DNA from: Bin87 sp965220055
GTDB lineage: Bacteria > Chloroflexota > Dehalococcoidia > Lucifugimonadales > UBA3495
Assembly: GCA_965220055.1 (NCBI GenBank)
Contig: CBDCPE010000004.1
Coordinates: 3,534,001-3,598,000, forward strand
Length of the DNA: 64,000 nucleotides
Direction of reading: 5' to 3'
Positions 43,445-53,516 of this stretch are shown in pieces; the stretch's first letter is position 1; each line of letters begins with the position of its first letter. Under the pieces are notes generated by a model. It was given only the letters and a program-made list of their open reading frames with translations, was not told the origin of the DNA and searched no databases. The translations under genes were made by a program, and so were the position numbers.

Positions 43445-45360
43445 TCATGAAGGGAGCGGCAGGGCGCGCAATCGAGCCAGGGCGCCACCCAACTGGTTTT
43501 CCCAGGGCCAGCGCTGGGGAAGATGCAGGGTGATAAGGCGCGCCGAGCGGGTGATGCGTCCGGCCAGGGAGAAGAAGCGTCGCCGGAGGGTCTTGGTGGT
43601 TACCACCTGCTGGCCCAGACCGATGCGCGCCGTCCAGCGGGCCAGCGTCGGCCCTTCCTTGCGTTTAGGATAGTGACCAATTCCTTACGTTTAGGCCGGA
43701 CCGCATGGTAGAAGTCGCTGATGACGGGATTGAAACGGGTCGCGGTCAGCGTTCCCATGTAGAGAACACCCCGAACCCGGGAGCGTCCGCCCCAGACGGC
43801 GCGTCGGCCGCGCAAGGTACCGCTGTCCCGGTTGAAGGGCGCCACGCCCACCAAGGCCGCGATCTGCCGTCGGTCCAGAGCGCCCAACTCGGGCAGGTCG
43901 GCCAGCAGAGTGAGAGAGAGCTGCTCCCCTACGCCGGGAACGGTGCGCAGCAGGTCGTCCTTCTCACGCCATACTGGACTTCGGCGAAGAGACTACCGTA
44001 ACTCCTGGTCCGGGCAACTCCTGGTCCAACCAGGCGATGTGGGCTTCGATGCGAGGACGCACCGCGCTGATGGCAACTGTTCGGGCTCTATCCGGGTAGG
44101 ATGCGACGACCAGGCTGGCCCACGGTTTTCTTCAACCCAGGTTGGATCGGTCTGTCGCATCCCTACGTACCATACAAGGTTATGGGCCATGACCTGCACC
44201 GCCAGCCAGGCGGCGTTGGCGTTGGCGGGGAAACGGCCCGAGGGGAGATGGTTCAGGCCGACGCCGTACTTGAGGTCGCGGATGGCGTTCTCGATCTCGG
44301 CGTGGCGGCGATGGTCAGCCTCGAGATCCAGGGTGTCCCCGTCCCGGTCGGTGATGAAGGCGTGATAGCTGTAGGTGGCGAACAGCGCCGACTGGGAGCT
44401 TGGGGTGGGCTGCACCCGGCGGACGATGCGTCGCGCCGGCGCGGCGTCGGGCTCACTCTGAAAAGGCGTGTAGGTGGTCTCCGCCACGTCGGCGGCGCCG
44501 TCCATCCAGTAGGGGATGGGCGTCCAGTGGGCTTCGGGTATGGCCTCGATGAGGTTCCGCAGGCTCTGGTGCTGGCGGATGGTGCTGGAGTAGCGGACAG
44601 CCAGCTTGCGGCAGACGGCGACCATGGCGTAGGCGACGATGGCGTGGGCATAGAAGCCGCGGTCGGCCCGCACGATGAGTTGTCCGGTGGCTCCGGCGTA
44701 GCGCACCCGCCCCACCGTCTCACGCCGGAAGTGGGCGGCGCCGCGAACGGTGTTGGCGCGGCCCGCACGGAGCCGGGCCAGCAGCACGTTGCCGGTGCCA
44801 GCGGCGACGGCCAGCAGCGGGTGATAGCCCCGCTGGCCGGTGTAGCCGTGCCGACGGGCGCCCTCCTTGGCCAGACCATAGGTCTCGCAGATGGTGGAGT
44901 CCAGGTCGATGGTCAACTCCCCGTCGCCGGGTCCCGCTCCGGCACCCCAAGCCCGTGCCAGCAGCTCCCGGCTCACCCGGTCCAGTTGGCGCGCGTGGCC
45001 CCACCGGAAGCTGAGCAGGAAGGTGCCCCGGGTGGATGGCGCCTTGACCACGCAGCCGATGGCGCCAGCCGTCCCGCCGGTGCGCAACACGTCGGCGGCA
45101 TCGATGCAGTCGCCCCCAACCAGGGCGGAGGCCGCCAGCGTCATCATCTTGTCGCCGGGATTGGCCCGGGCCGGCGCATCGCCCAGGTCAACGTCGTTGT
45201 CTATCAGTTCACCAATTCTCAGGTGACGGGTGAGGGTGGTCGGAAGCAGCAGCCCGGCGCTGGCCACCAAGCGGTTACCGTCGAAGGCGACGCGGATGCG
45301 GTCGGGGTGCTCCTGGTCTGGGGTCGGTTTGTATTTCCGAAACCATTGTCCCCGAAGCAC
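43445..45360 (-). pseudogene. IS1380 transposase interrupted by an IS110 fragment
   Basis: The minus-strand gene encodes the IS1380 transposase (LTIDLDSTICETYGLAKEGA, GQRGYHPLLAVAAGTGNVLLARL, LIVRADRGFYAHAIV, ENAIRDLKYGVGLNHLPSG) up to VMAHNL at about 44172. The missing C-terminus LARWTARIGLGQQVVTTKTLRRRFFSLAGR ... LRALPLPS is found intact at 43648-43445. The two parts are colinear with the uninterrupted copy at 57.9-59.3 kb, so one insertion event explains the split. Confidence 0.85.
43649..44172 (-). mobile_element. IS110 transposase C-terminal fragment inside IS1380
   Basis: Minus-strand segments read PVWREKDDLLRTVPGVGEQL and LGALDRRQIAALVGVAPFNRDSG, RFNPVISDFYHAVRPKRKELVTILN, the transposase_20 domain of IS110 enzymes. 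The N-terminal DEDD domain is absent. A 12-bp direct repeat with 16-bp period (44000-44011, 44016-44027) disrupts the frame. No gene product expected. Confidence 0.75.
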
Positions 45361-45439
45361 AGGAGCGCTTTCTTACCCCTTCAGCACGCCGCTGCACTTA
45401 TCTTTTCGGTGGATCGGGGCTAAACCGTCGTTGTAATAC

Positions 45440-46678
45440 TAAACTGAAGCCAAGGTGAAACCCGCATTGGCGTTGGGTAGAATTGACGGTGGTTGAGTTG
45501 GTCGGTGAACAAATCAGAGTTGGGGGTTGCTGTTGGGCATGATGGAGATGGGGCCACTACTGGAGCGGTGGCGAATGGATGAGGCTGAGGTACGACGGCG
45601 GATGTATCGGGCTCCGACGCCACGGGAGCGGGAAAGGTGGTACGCGCTGTGGCTGCTGGCGCAGGGTTGGACGGCCGCGGCGGTGGCTCGGGCGTTGGAA
45701 AGGGATGCCCACACCATTGGCCAATGGGCCGAGGCATTCTCGGAAGGCGGTCCGAGGGCGCTGGCTTTTGAGCAGACGGGAGGTTCCCCCCGCGCTGAAC
45801 GGGGAGCAGCAGGCCGAGTTGAAGGCGGCGGTGCAGGAATTGCCGTCGCAAGCGGGCATCGAATTATCCAACTGGAACTGGAAGGCGGTGCGCCGGTATG
45901 TAGGCGACCGCCTCGGGTTGGTACTGAGCCGGAGCAGCTGCCGGAACTACCGGCACCGGTTGGGGTTTGTGCTGAAGCGGCCCAAGAAGCAATTGGTCAA
46001 GGCGGACCCAGTGCGGCGGGAAGCCTTTGTGTCGGAGTATGCCGCCCTGAGGGTGGCGGCGCGACGGACCGGGACCAAGATATTCTTCGTCGACGAGGCC
46101 CACTTTCGGGCGGATGCGGATCTGCGGGGCAAGTGGGTGCTGAAGGGAGAACCGGCCTTGGTGGACTCCACCAGCCCGCGCCGAGGCGAGAAAGCCAGCT
46201 ACTACTCGGCGGTGTGCCTGGAAACCGGAGAGGTGGATGTTAGGGAACTGGCGGGCAACAGCAACGCGACTACCTCCACTGCCTTCCTGCGACAGCTGCG
46301 GGCACGGCATAACGAGCCGCTGACCGTGATTTGGGACAATTCGCCAGCCCATCGGGGCGCTGCGCTGCGAGCCTACCTGACCACGCCCGGCTGGAACCTG
46401 TACCTGGTGAACTTGCCCAGTTACAGCCCGGACTTCAACGCCGACGAGGCGATTTGGGGTTGGGTACGCCAGGAGGTGACCGCCAACTTGTGCCTGGGGA
46501 CCAAAGCCGCGGTGCTGGAGAAGGTGGGCGACTTTTTCACTGCCCTGTCCAGCCGATGTGAGGAGGTCAAACGCCGATGCCGAACTGTACTGCAAGCGAA
46601 AGCAGACGAATTAATTGGCAGCACCCAAGCCGATTTCCTCCTCCCCGCCAATGTAGATTTCACCTTGGCTTCGGTTTA
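45440..46678 (+). mobile_element. IS630-family element at a TA target
   Basis: 20-bp inverted repeats AAACTGAAGCCAAGGTGAAA (45441-45460) and TTTCACCTTGGCTTCGGTTT (46658-46677), one mismatch, with TA at both ends, as expected for IS630/Tc1. Confidence 0.88.
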
Positions 46679-46679
46679 G
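45539..46679 (+). CDS. IS630-family transposase (two frames joined at a C run)
   Basis: The N-terminal helix-turn-helix part (LLERWRMDEAEVRRRMYRAPTPRERERWYALWLLAQGWTAAAVARALERDAHTIGQW) is in one frame and the catalytic part in another (PALNGEQQAELKAAVQEL ... KIFFVDEAHFRADADLRGKW with first Asp, LTVIWDNSPAHRG with second Asp, NLPSYSPDFNADEAIWGWV with Glu). The change is at CCCCCC (45786-45791); -1 slippage restores colinearity. Either programmed frameshifting or a one-base deletion. Confidence 0.8.
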
Positions 46680-46729
46680 GTGGGGGATATGCCCATGTGG
46701 CCCACCTCATCGCCGCCGAAGGCGCTTTT

Positions 46730-47083
46730 CTATCTTGTGTGCAACCGCATGACAGCCCGAGTAGCTTCATCGAGTCCTGGGTAAAGGGTTTCCCTCGCCA
46801 CGTTTAGGAGCTGTAGTCCTTGCAATATGTCTTGCTTGCGCGCGGCAGGCACGGTGAATTTGTAGTGGTCGTACACTGGCATTTCCTTCCCGTAGCAAAT
46901 ATTTGTTCGAGATCGTGCACTTGGAGGAAGTCGTTGTACGTAAGGTGCCGAAGGTTGTCGAGTACGTTCCTTGCTCGTCTCAGGTGGCTGGGGCGTCGTA
47001 GTTGTTTCGCTCCTAGCCTCTGAGGAACATCTGCTCCGCTGTTGCTGCTGGACGATTGTCGCATGTGTCACCCGTGTCGGCAA
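46730..47083 (-). pseudogene. remnant of an FRG-domain protein
   Basis: The C-terminal 45 residues (YKFTVPAARKQDILQGLQLLNVARETLYPGLDEATRAVM) match the end of FRG domains (YKFxIPxxxKxEILxELxxLGINESTLFPDLD). Upstream the matching reading is in another frame (ARNVLDNLRHLTYNDFLQVHDLEQIFATGRK), so the gene is frameshifted near 46900 and truncated. FRG domains are often found in defence-type accessory genes. Confidence 0.5.
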
Positions 47084-47250
47084 ACCTCCCTGGACTCGAA
47101 AAAACGGGCGCCTTGAATGAGGCGCCCGCCATTTCGTTCAGCGTCTCCTCCTTTACTCAGAAGTCGGCTGTCGTCCCCTTTGTCGCCTCGTCATCAGATT
47201 CCACCCGCTCAGGGCAGTCCTCGGCGCTGATGTCGCAACATGGCTGACAG

Positions 47251-47784
47251 TCAGGGACGCTTCACGGCCACGCCTGCAAGATGTGCCTTCCCCGTGCAGG
47301 CGTGCTTTGGTGAGCCGTCTCTGTTCTTACCGAGGCAGTAAAGCTGTTTGCCTGATCCGTTCAACAGTTCTGCGACTTTGCCGGCTCTCTCAGCGAGCAG
47401 TGGGTAGTTGGATACCACCCCCTAGGCGACCATGAGTTTACCTGATTCCTGCACGGCTTCGGATATGACCTGATTATTCTCTGGGCCGACCGGATCGACG
47501 CCGCGTTCTTGGACCGCGCTGGCTAGGTCTTTCTTGTTGGGAGACCGGTAGGCGAAGAGTTCCACTTCGGTCATTGTGCGGTACTTTCCGTCCTTGGCGA
47601 GCTTGATGAGCCGGCGTCTGGTCTGGCTTTTGGCCAAGAGGTCGTCTTCCTCTCGGACGGTTGCTGGATTGAACAAGACGACAACCAGGTTGCCGCGGTT
47701 GAACTCGTCGTCTTGTTCTGTGAACTCGACCCTCAGCCTGTAACGGTAAATCCCAAACTTTTTCGGATACCTTGTGATGTTCAC
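47251..47784 (-). pseudogene. DUF1643 protein with a Trp-to-amber stop
   Basis: A 178-codon frame reads MNITRYPKKFGIYRYRLRVEF ... NLVVVLFNPATVREEDDLLAKSQTRRRLIKLAK ... VELFAYRSPNKKDLASAVQ ... DPVGPENNQVI, all DUF1643 features, to GKLMVA. TAG (47424-47422) then replaces what is usually Trp, and the family's C-terminus follows in the same frame (NYPLLAERAGKVAELLNGSGKQLYCLGKNRDGSPKHACTGKAHLAG) to TGA at 47251-47253. A single G-to-A change (TGG to TAG) explains it. Confidence 0.7.
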
Positions 47785-47832
47785 CTTGTACCTCAGCGTC
47801 AGCAGTCTACTGGTCTGACCACGGCCGCGTAG

Positions 47833-48680
47833 TCAGCCCGCGATGCCGAGCAGTTCTTCGATCACCCCTTTCGAGCGCCCTGCGACCTGGGCGCTGAGTG
47901 CGAGTGCCACGCGGTTGTGCCTCTCGACGAATTCATCGGTACAGATACCAATGTCTATGGTTCCGGGCCTGTCGGAGAGTGAAATCGCAACGTCGGGGGC
48001 TACTGGGAGCCAGGCGGTCTGTCCTTGCGCAGTTTCCACGATCGTGACCCCGTGGCTGCCGATGATGAACTCGCGAGTTGGATCTTCTATTACTGCTACG
48101 TTCAATCCCAGAGGGGCTAGGAACTCCATTCCCTTGCCGGCTAGGATTGGATGATTGGCGGACGCGAAGGTCGCTCGGTGGTTTTGGGAGAGGACGTTGA
48201 AAAGTCGGTTACCAGTTGGTTCCTGAGTAGGTCCTCTCTGGAGGGCAGTTGCTGGCCTTGTTCTTCGGCGAGTTTGAAATACAGGTCCAAGTAGAGTTCA
48301 GACTTGTCCTCGCTCAGACCCGCCCTATCCTGGGATTCCCAGGCTCTGCGAGCTTGAACGACGATTATCTTCTTGCAAGTCTCTAGGTCCACGAGCGAAA
48401 GCGCCGTTGCAGCTTCCTTTGTGTCTCTCCATTCCCTTGCGGAACTGATCAACTGGCGGGCAGCGGGAGCAGCCTTGTTATCGAAATCCGCGAGGATTTT
48501 TTCATCTTTATCCGATTTCTCGGGTTCGGGATCCCCATTTACCTGACTCTGGTAGTCGGTTCTCGTGTTCGCGTCGTTCCGGAAAAATGTCTCGTCGATG
48601 CTGGAAGTCCAGATTTTGCGGGGGTCCTTGTACCCCACCCACAGCATCCCTTTTTTGCCGCTTTCCCAGGAGAAGTGCTT
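47833..48680 (-). pseudogene. DUF4238-like protein, frameshifted and 5'-truncated
   Basis: N-terminal piece HLKHFSWESGKKGMLWVGYKDPRKIWTSSIDETFFRND resembles the start of DUF4238 proteins ('VPQxYLxxF'), continuing through QLISSAREWRD and ETCKKIIVVQARRAWES. Near 48195 the frame changes, and RATFASANHPILAGKGMEFLAPLGLNVAVIED continues to the stop at 47833. A TAG cuts the true N-terminus. The similarity is modest. The 48.7-49.2 kb stretch that follows holds no gene I can support. Confidence 0.45.
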
Positions 48681-49229
48681 GAGGTGCTACACAGGAACTT
48701 GGTGGTGGCGTACAGACCGTGGAGTCATTCTGACCTACTCTTGCTTGGATGAAGAACCTAGCTCAAGTCTACCGTGGTGAGGCGAAGTTCATCAACGGCC
48801 CAGTGTCTCCAGTTGGTGATTTGGCTTGCTATTGCCTTCCCAGCGGGAAGGGTATTTCCCCTTTGGGCTGGCGGGTCATTCCTGGGACTGGAATGCCGCC
48901 CTGCGACGTGGTCCGTTGGGGGAAAAGGGGCCTCCGTCCCGGATCTAGGCGGGCTGTTTCCCCGGAAGGGACTGGCCTCTGTTTCGCCTGTGGTTCTTCC
49001 CATGTGTGGGAAAAGGCCTAAAACCGGTGGGGGGGGATCCTAAAGCGTCACTCGCGGCTGTCTTGGCCGCCGTGCGGCGGAAATTCGGGTATGTGGTGTC
49101 GGTCGTGACGCCGCCCCGTTTGTTGGTGGCGGCCGGCGTCGCCGTCAGTCGGCGACGGTTTCATCGTGCCATCGGTGGATGCTGCCGCGCCACGGCCGGG
49201 TGTCATCCTTTTGGGGCGGGCGTAAAACG

Positions 49230-49604
49230 AGCTTCACAACGCGTCGGCGGTGTCGATGCAGTCTCTTCAGGCCAAGGCGGGAGCCGCCATGGTCATCATC
49301 TTGTCGCTGGTGTCGGCTCGGCCAGAGGAATGGCCCAAGTCCAGGTGCTGTGGTCAACCAGTTGGGGCAGTCCAAAATGTCGGGCCAGGATGGCTGGCAC
49401 GATCAGCCCAGCATTGGCCACCAGGCGGTGGTCATCAAAGGTGATTTGGATCCGGTCGGGGTCGTTGCGTGGTAGCATCTTTTGGGTGCTCCTGGTCTGG
49501 GGACGGGTTTGGTGTTTCGCAAACCATTATCCCAGATGCACAGGAGCACTTTCTTACCCCTTCAGCACGCTGCGACACTCATCTCTTCGGTGGATTGGGG
49601 CTTA
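49230..49604 (-). mobile_element. IS1380 5'-terminal fragment, left border of the catabolic block
   Basis: Matches the 5' end of the IS1380 element at 57.6-59.35 kb in minus orientation, including its terminus CTCTTCGGTGGATTGGGGC. Only about 375 bp remain. The terminal TTA (49602-49604) is at the same time the stop codon of the CoA-transferase gene. Confidence 0.8.
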
Positions 49605-50804
49605 AACCGCTCCCGCTTCGCGCAGCGCCGCCACTTCCGCGTCGCTATATCCCAGTAGCCCGGTCAGGACGGCTTCGGTATCCTGGCCCAGGGTTGGCGG
49701 CGGCGCGAAGTTATCGGGGCTGCCGGTCTTGATGGGGTTGCCGGCGGTGCGGTAGGCGCCGGCGACCGGATGGTTGATTTCCACCACCATGTCGCGTAGC
49801 TGCACCTGCGGGTCGGCCAGGGCCTCGCCAATGTTGTTGACCGGGCCGCCTGGCACATCGTACTTCAGCAGCAGTTGCTCCCACTCGGGGCGCGGCTTTG
49901 TCATAAATCCTGCGGTCAGGGCTTCTTCGAGCGCATCGCGGTTCTCGATGCGGCAGGGGGCGGTGGTGAAGCGTAGGTCTTCATCCATGCCCCGCAGCGC
50001 TTCGATTTCGCCGGCCATCATGCGCAGGGTCTTCATGGCGAATTCCTGGCTGGCGCAGTGAACCTGCACGTATTTGCCGTCGGAGCATTGGTAGGCGCCC
50101 ACGGGCAGGTTGGACGGATGGCCGGAGCCGATGGGCTGCGGCACCTCGCCGGACACGAGGTAGAACTGCCCCAGGTGGGCTTGCAGGGCAATCTGAACGT
50201 CCAGCAGGGAGATGTCCAGGCGGCGGCCCTCGCCGGCGAACCGCCGCCCGTACAACGCGGAGGCGATGCTTAGGGCGGCCACGTAGCCGCCGACCATGTC
50301 GCCCACCGGAAAGCCCATGAACACCGGCGGCTGGCCGGGGTGGCCGGTGACGCTCATCCCGCCGCCCATGGCCTGCACGATGCCGTCGAAGCCGGGCCGC
50401 TCACGGTACGGCCCCTCTTGCCCGAAGGCCGACAGCGAGCAGGCGATGATGGACGGGTTGATTGCCTTCAACGATTCGTAGTCCAGTCCCAGGCGCTCCA
50501 GCACCGAAGGCCGGAATGCGTCGAACACCACGTCGGACACGGCTACGAGCCGGCGGCAGACTTCCCGGCCCTCCGGCGTTCGCAGGTCTATGGTTACGCT
50601 CTTCTTGTTGCGGTTGAAGTTCAGGTAATAGGCGCTCTCGCCGCCGAGGAAGTGGGGGCCGATGCGCCGCGACATATCCCCCACGCCGGGCTGCTCGATC
50701 TTGATTATCTCAGCGCCCAGGTCGCCCAGCGTCCGCGCCGCCATGGGCCCGGCGATAGCCTGCGACATTTCGAGGATGCGGACACCCTGCAACGGAGGAG
50801 TCAT
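49602..50804 (-). CDS. CaiB/BaiF family class III CoA-transferase
   Basis: A 400-residue class III CoA-transferase that moves CoA between carboxylic acids. Landmarks: LQGVRILEMSQAIAGPMAARTLGDLGAEIIKIEQPGVGDMSR at the N-terminus, YYLNFNRNKKSVTIDLRTPEGREV with the conserved NR(N)KKS, DVVFDAFRPSVLERLGLDYE, and FDGIVQAMGGGMSVTG; the catalytic Asp is in GDMVGGYVAALSIA. Length is normal. It is the last gene of a same-strand group with MmgE and acyl-CoA dehydrogenase. Its stop codon is formed by the IS1380-type terminus. Confidence 0.92.
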   Translation of the reverse strand: MTPPLQGVRILEMSQAIAGPMAARTLGDLGAEIIKIEQPGVGDMSRRIGPHFLGGESAYYLNFNRNKKSVTIDLRTPEGREVCRRLVAVSDVVFDAFRPSVLERLGLDYESLKAINPSIIACSLSAFGQEGPYRERPGFDGIVQAMGGGMSVTGHPGQPPVFMGFPVGDMVGGYVAALSIASALYGRRFAGEGRRLDISLLDVQIALQAHLGQFYLVSGEVPQPIGSGHPSNLPVGAYQCSDGKYVQVHCASQEFAMKTLRMMAGEIEALRGMDEDLRFTTAPCRIENRDALEEALTAGFMTKPRPEWEQLLLKYDVPGGPVNNIGEALADPQVQLRDMVVEINHPVAGAYRTAGNPIKTGSPDNFAPPPTLGQDTEAVLTGLLGYSDAEVAALREAGAV

Positions 50805-50835
50805 ATTCTCTTGCCCATCTTCACTGCTTGGTGGC

Positions 50836-52233
50836 CTATTCCGTGGACAGGAGGGCTGCCAGCTCTCGCACGTCCTCCATTTCGTCCAGCGATTCTATGG
50901 CGGCGATGATTTGTTGCTGGCGTTCCGGGCTGATGACCGTTGCGGTAAGGACGGCGAACTTCTCTTTCATTTCGGCCCACGACAGGGCATTCTCCGGGTC
51001 GCCCTTGGGGTATCGGATGTCGCTGCGCAGGCGGCGTCCGTCGGCGGTGGAGACCTCAGCCCAGGCGCGCCACTCGCGGGGGAAGTGGGCGTCCAACTCC
51101 GGGTCGGTCACACACTTCACCCGCGGGAGGATGCGGCTTATCTCCGGGCGGTCGGGCACCCCGTCGGCGTATTCCTCCAGCGACGCGCGGCCATAGGCCA
51201 AGGCCACCGCCGCGCCGAAGGGCATAGAGAACTGCATATCCACGACTGTCTTGGGGTTGGCCTTGTCCTCTTCTGGAGACGCTATCACCTTGAAACCGCC
51301 GCTGAGTACTCCGACGGTCACTTCCTCGACGTCATCGGCCTCCAGACCATGGGTGTTGCGGATGTCTATCAGGCAGTCTATGGGTCCCTGCTTGTAACGG
51401 CAGCAAGCATGGGGCTTGATTCCCGTGCGGGTAATCAGATATTCGTCCCCCAGGTCTTGCAGCACCAGCGACATGTCGGGGTTGCCGGAATAGGCTTGCA
51501 GGAAGCCGTCGCGCCCCTCGAGGATGGTGGTGGGGCCGGTGTATCCGGAGCGGGCCAGCAGGGCCGCCCAGGAACCGCTGTGCGACGCCCAGCCGGGATG
51601 GAATCGCTTGGTCCAGGCTCCCTGCGCCAGGTATTCCATGCTGCCGGCGGTCTGGCTGCCCGCGATGCCCAGGGCGTGGATGAAGTCGTCGCCCTGCAGC
51701 CCCAGCAGCCGCCCGGCCACCACCGCAGCGCCGAAAGCCCCGCAGGTGCCGGTGGGATGGAAGCCTCGCCCGTAATGCTCGGCAGGCTGCAATGCGCGGC
51801 CCAGCCGCACGATGACGTCGTACCCCGCAACCACTGCGGCGATGAAGTCCTTGCCCGACACATGGGCCAGGTCGGCCATCGAAAGCGCGGTGGGAAAGGC
51901 CACCACGCCCGGATGCAGCGACGCCTCGTTGTTCACGTCGTCCATCTCTATGCTGTGAAAGGCGATGCCGTTGGCCATCGAAGCGTACTCCGGCAGCACT
52001 CGATAGGGCGTACCGACGACCACCGACGGCCCGGAGCGGTCCAGTCGCTGCAGCGCATCAACGACAGCGTGCGCCGAGCCGGTGGTGGAGCCGTTGAGCG
52101 TAACTGCGGCGAAGTCCAGGCACAGGTACTTGGCCCAGTCGATCACCTCCGGCGACAGATCCTCGTACTCGAGCGCCTGCGCGAAGCTGCCTAGGGCGCG
52201 GGTCATGCCGGTTTCGTTGTTGTTCTGAACCAT
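50836..52233 (-). CDS. MmgE/PrpD family protein
   Basis: A 465-residue MmgE/PrpD protein (2-methylcitrate dehydratase and itaconate-type decarboxylase family). Typical segments: AKYLCLDFAAVTLNGSTTGSA, YASMANGIAFHSIEMDDVNNEASLHPGVVAFPTALSMADLA, GRGFHPTGTCGAFGAAVVAGRLLGL, KRFHPGWASHSGSWAALLARSGYTGPTTILEGRDGFLQAYSG and IKPHACCRYKQGPIDCL. The precise substrate cannot be told from sequence. Gap of 31 nt to the CoA-transferase gene. Confidence 0.92.
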   Translation of the reverse strand: MVQNNNETGMTRALGSFAQALEYEDLSPEVIDWAKYLCLDFAAVTLNGSTTGSAHAVVDALQRLDRSGPSVVVGTPYRVLPEYASMANGIAFHSIEMDDVNNEASLHPGVVAFPTALSMADLAHVSGKDFIAAVVAGYDVIVRLGRALQPAEHYGRGFHPTGTCGAFGAAVVAGRLLGLQGDDFIHALGIAGSQTAGSMEYLAQGAWTKRFHPGWASHSGSWAALLARSGYTGPTTILEGRDGFLQAYSGNPDMSLVLQDLGDEYLITRTGIKPHACCRYKQGPIDCLIDIRNTHGLEADDVEEVTVGVLSGGFKVIASPEEDKANPKTVVDMQFSMPFGAAVALAYGRASLEEYADGVPDRPEISRILPRVKCVTDPELDAHFPREWRAWAEVSTADGRRLRSDIRYPKGDPENALSWAEMKEKFAVLTATVISPERQQQIIAAIESLDEMEDVRELAALLSTE

Positions 52234-52337
52234 GGCTGAGGACCTCCATCAAGTATTACAACGACGGTTCTCAAAATACTATTCGTCGTGCCCGACCAGT
52301 TCGAAATAAGGTGACATACTCGCCAAATCCAGCCCGC

Positions 52338-53516
52338 CTACAACCCCGACTCGTACAGGAAGTCGCCAGTGGGGTAGTTGTTGAGCAGATGGCGGGCGAT
52401 GACCAGGCGCTGAATCTCGTTGGTTCCCTCGCCGATCATCATCAGCGGGGCGTCGCGGAAGTGGCGCTCCACCGTCAGGTCCTGGGTGTAGCCGTAGCCG
52501 CCGTGGATGCGCATGGCGTCGATGGCGACCTGCATACACATCTCGCTGGCGAACAGCTTGGCCATTCCTGCCTCCATGTCGGCGCGCTCGCCCCGGTCCT
52601 TCTTCTCGGCGGCGTGGAGCACCATCAGGTGGGCCGCCTGTATCTGGGTCGCCATGTTGGCCAGCATTATCTGCACGCTCTGGTGTTCTCCGATGGGCTT
52701 GCCGAAGGTTTGGCGCTGCTTGGCGTATCGCGTGGATTCTTCCAGCGCGGCCCGCGCCACACCGAGGCAGCGGGCGGCAACATTGATGCGGCCCAACTCC
52801 AGCCCGCTCATTATCTGGTAGAACCCCTTGCCCTCCTCGCCGCTGACCAGATTCCCGCCGGATACGCGGTAGTCCTCGAAGGACAGCTCGCAGGTATCCA
52901 CGCCCTTGTAGCCCAGCTTCGGTATGTCCCGCACCACGTTGAAGCCCGGCCCCTTCTCGGCGATGAAGATGCTGATGCCGCGCCGGGGCGGGTCGGCGTT
53001 CGGGTCGGTCTTGGCGACCAGGGCGAAGGTGTTGCCGTGGCGCCCGTTGGTAATCAGGCTCTTGGCCCCGTTTACCACGTATTCGTCGCCTTCGCGGACG
53101 GCGCGAGTCTCGATGGCCTGGACGTCGCTGCCCGCGTTGGGCTCGGTGATGCAGATGCCGCCTCGCTTCTCGCCGGTCGCCATCAGGGGCAGGAATCGCT
53201 CCTTCTGCTCCAGTGTTCCGTGGGTCGTGATCATGTAGGCCATGATGAGGTGGGAGTTCAGTATCCCGCTCAGGCTCATCCATCCCCGGCAGATTTCCTC
53301 GATGACCAGGGCGTAGGACGTGACATCCAGCTCAAGCCCGCCGTACTCTTCGGCGATCACCGCGCCGAACAGCCCCAGCTCCTTCATCCGCTCCACCAGC
53401 TCGAAGGGGTACTCGTCGGCGTGTTCCATTTTCTGGGCGACAGGTTGGACTTCCCTGCGGACAAACTCTCTGATTGTCGCTACCATGCCGCGCTGCGCTT
53501 CAGTCAATTGAGGCAA
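52338..53516 (-). CDS. acyl-CoA dehydrogenase
   Basis: A 392-residue acyl-CoA dehydrogenase (FAD). Signatures: LFGAVIAEEYGGLELDVTSYALVIEEICRGWMSLSGILNSH, GGICITEPNAGSDVQAIETRAVREGDEYVVNGAKSLITNG, LELGRINVAARCLGVARAALEESTRYAKQRQTFGKPIGEHQSVQ, and the C-terminal IHGGYGYTQDLTVERHFRDAPLMMIGEGTNEIQRLVIAR. The catalytic Glu is in GEGTNE. I prefer the TTG at 53516 (LPQLTEAQRG), with AGGAG 7 nt upstream; an ATG at 53561 also stays in frame. Same strand as MmgE and CoA-transferase. Confidence 0.95.
   Translation of the reverse strand: MPQLTEAQRGMVATIREFVRREVQPVAQKMEHADEYPFELVERMKELGLFGAVIAEEYGGLELDVTSYALVIEEICRGWMSLSGILNSHLIMAYMITTHGTLEQKERFLPLMATGEKRGGICITEPNAGSDVQAIETRAVREGDEYVVNGAKSLITNGRHGNTFALVAKTDPNADPPRRGISIFIAEKGPGFNVVRDIPKLGYKGVDTCELSFEDYRVSGGNLVSGEEGKGFYQIMSGLELGRINVAARCLGVARAALEESTRYAKQRQTFGKPIGEHQSVQIMLANMATQIQAAHLMVLHAAEKKDRGERADMEAGMAKLFASEMCMQVAIDAMRIHGGYGYTQDLTVERHFRDAPLMMIGEGTNEIQRLVIARHLLNNYPTGDFLYESGL

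Larger units (their letters stand above)
43200..45424 (-). mobile_element. IS1380-family element carrying an IS110 fragment
   Basis: Left terminus GACCCGAATCCACTGAA (from about 43203) and right terminus TTTTCGGTGGATCGGGGC (to 45420) match the termini of the intact IS1380-type copy at 57.6-59.35 kb. The element is about 0.5 kb longer because an IS110 fragment lies at about 43649-44172. Confidence 0.8.

Noticed and set aside
48749..49043. Short ORFs on both strands between DUF4238 remnant and IS1380 fragment
   Set aside because: No ribosome sites, no conserved motifs, and overlapping ORFs on both strands of equal length; nothing supports any one of them.
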